From: Streptomyces sp. NBC_00271
GTDB taxonomy: Bacteria > Actinomycetota > Actinomycetes > Streptomycetales > Streptomycetaceae
Assembly: GCF_036178845.1 (NCBI RefSeq)
Contig: NZ_CP108070.1
Coordinates: 7,626,001 to 7,690,000 of the forward strand
DNA length: 64,000 nt
Direction of reading: 5' to 3'
Part shown: one piece after another, positions 63,361-64,000 of the stretch
Position numbering within the stretch: the stretch's first letter is position 1
How the letters are laid out: every line of letters starts with the position of its first letter
The notes under the pieces: model-generated
The model's database searches: none
Seen by the model: the letters and a program-made list of their open reading frames with translations, nothing else
Told to the model about the DNA's origin: nothing
Program-made: the position numbers and the translations under genes

Positions 63361-64000
63361 TTACTGCCCGGCAGGGGGCGCCGCGTGCCCCGACGGCGCC
63401 TTCTCCGTGCCGGGTACACGCACCAGGTCCACGTCGCTCGCGCGGACGTAGGCGATCCGGTGGCCGAACTGGATCTCGTAGTACTCCTCGCGCCCCGTCA
63501 CCACCAGGCTCGGTGTGTCGCTGAAGGTCGACCTGTCGATGTAGGAACCGACGGGCCGGGACTGGGCCACGTACCGCTGGCCCGCGAGGAGGCTGTACGG
63601 GAGTGGGGACTCGGACTGCTGTTCCACTCCCTCCGGGTAGGCCTCCTCCTCCGGCAGGGCACGCCCGAACACCGGGATCTCGCTCAAGCCCTCCTTCGGA
63701 GTCACGAACCGGCCGCTCGCGCCGACGGCCGTCGGATGGTTCTTCGGGTTCTTGAACCACGCCTTGTGGCCCAGGTACCAGATCGCCGTCCAGTCGCCTC
63801 TGCGTCCGGCGACCGCGTAGGTCTGGCCGGCGGAGACCCGCGACCCCAGGTCGTTGACGTCCTCCGTGGAGTCCTCGCCGTCGGGGCGCCGGCCCGGGTC
63901 CTGGATCAGTGGCGCGTGCTCGTCCGGCTCGGTGTGCAGGCGGACGGCGCTGGAGCCGTGCGGCGCGCACTTCACACCGCTCTTGGTGCACCCCGTGAAC
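63361..64000 (-). CDS. C-terminal part of a probable peptidoglycan amidase (5' end outside window)
   Basis: The frame is open to the window edge, so only the last 213 or so residues are here. They start FTGCTKSGVKCAPHGSSAVR and continue as SH3-like domains: NDLGSRVSAGQTYAVAGRRG, WTAIWYLGHKAWFKNPKNH, then FVTPKEGLSEIPVFGRALPE and YEIQFGHRIAYVRASDVDLV. In my recollection this tail is found in Streptomyces N-acetylmuramoyl-L-alanine amidases with an N-terminal PGRP domain; the catalytic part is not visible. The C-terminus is Gly/Pro/Ala-rich. Confidence 0.65.
   Translation of the reverse strand, partial: FTGCTKSGVKCAPHGSSAVRLHTEPDEHAPLIQDPGRRPDGEDSTEDVNDLGSRVSAGQTYAVAGRRGDWTAIWYLGHKAWFKNPKNHPTAVGASGRFVTPKEGLSEIPVFGRALPEEEAYPEGVEQQSESPLPYSLLAGQRYVAQSRPVGSYIDRSTFSDTPSLVVTGREEYYEIQFGHRIAYVRASDVDLVRVPGTEKAPSGHAAPPAGQ

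Overview
The window is high-GC chromosomal DNA from an actinomycete, almost certainly a Streptomyces. This rests on strong codon-position GC bias, many GTG/TTG starts, a complete conservon (CvnA-B-C-D), a fused Kgd-type 2-oxoglutarate enzyme, Ku/LigD end joining, and paired FtsW/PBP genes. The order of housekeeping genes resembles, from memory and unchecked, the S. coelicolor stretch around SCO5258-SCO5309. No rRNA, tRNA, transposase, integrase or CRISPR array was found.

Layout. 1-5.2 kb: a small secreted protein, a polar amino-acid ABC transporter operon and malic enzyme. 5.5-10.8 kb: a quinone oxidoreductase-like gene, an HTH/Clp-N gene pair behind twin palindromes, a PadR/DUF4097 pair and small proteins. 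10.9-17.7 kb: kgd, a two-component system and a spermidine synthase-like gene. 17.8-21.7 kb: a GH3 glycosidase, a decapitated MFS transporter joined to a decapitated TetR gene, and a rhomboid-like membrane protein. 22.2-27.7 kb: lon with an HspR-type operator, a GH25 muramidase, tandem MarR duplicates and a PP2C-like protein. 28.1-33.8 kb: a conservon ending in a StyA-like flavin monooxygenase. 33.9-41.2 kb: an NlpC/P60 peptidase, a TetR regulator, divergent AurF-like and ferritin-like diiron proteins, an ADP-ribosylglycohydrolase and a permease pair. 41.3-47.0 kb: PBP/FtsW, an SH3 protein and an orphan histidine kinase coupled to a lipoprotein. 47.2-51.3 kb: a tyrosine phosphatase, a NERD protein, a repeat-rich gap, and LigD-polymerase and Ku. 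The window ends in the 3' part of a probable peptidoglycan amidase.

The most interesting region is 51.3-62.6 kb, an apparent biosynthetic island on the minus strand. It encodes a Pls/PosA-type membrane polymerase (carrier domain, six membrane helices, three hexapeptide-helix catalytic-like domains, no adenylation domain), a separate NRPS (half condensation domain-A-PCP-TE), a SyrP/TauD-type Fe(II) dioxygenase, and SbnB plus SbnA, which together make L-2,3-diaminopropionate. A ketoacyl synthase with an unusual N-terminal extension follows. The first four genes are translationally coupled or closely spaced. I infer a pathway that makes, activates and polymerises (or isopeptide-links) 2,3-diaminopropionate, perhaps hydroxylated. 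It resembles epsilon-poly-lysine synthetase, but with the adenylation function on a separate protein.

Two perfectly phased heptanucleotide arrays with a TGAC core (24.7 and 56.7 kb) each supply the stop codon of the minus-strand gene they follow. They place stop codons in all three frames.
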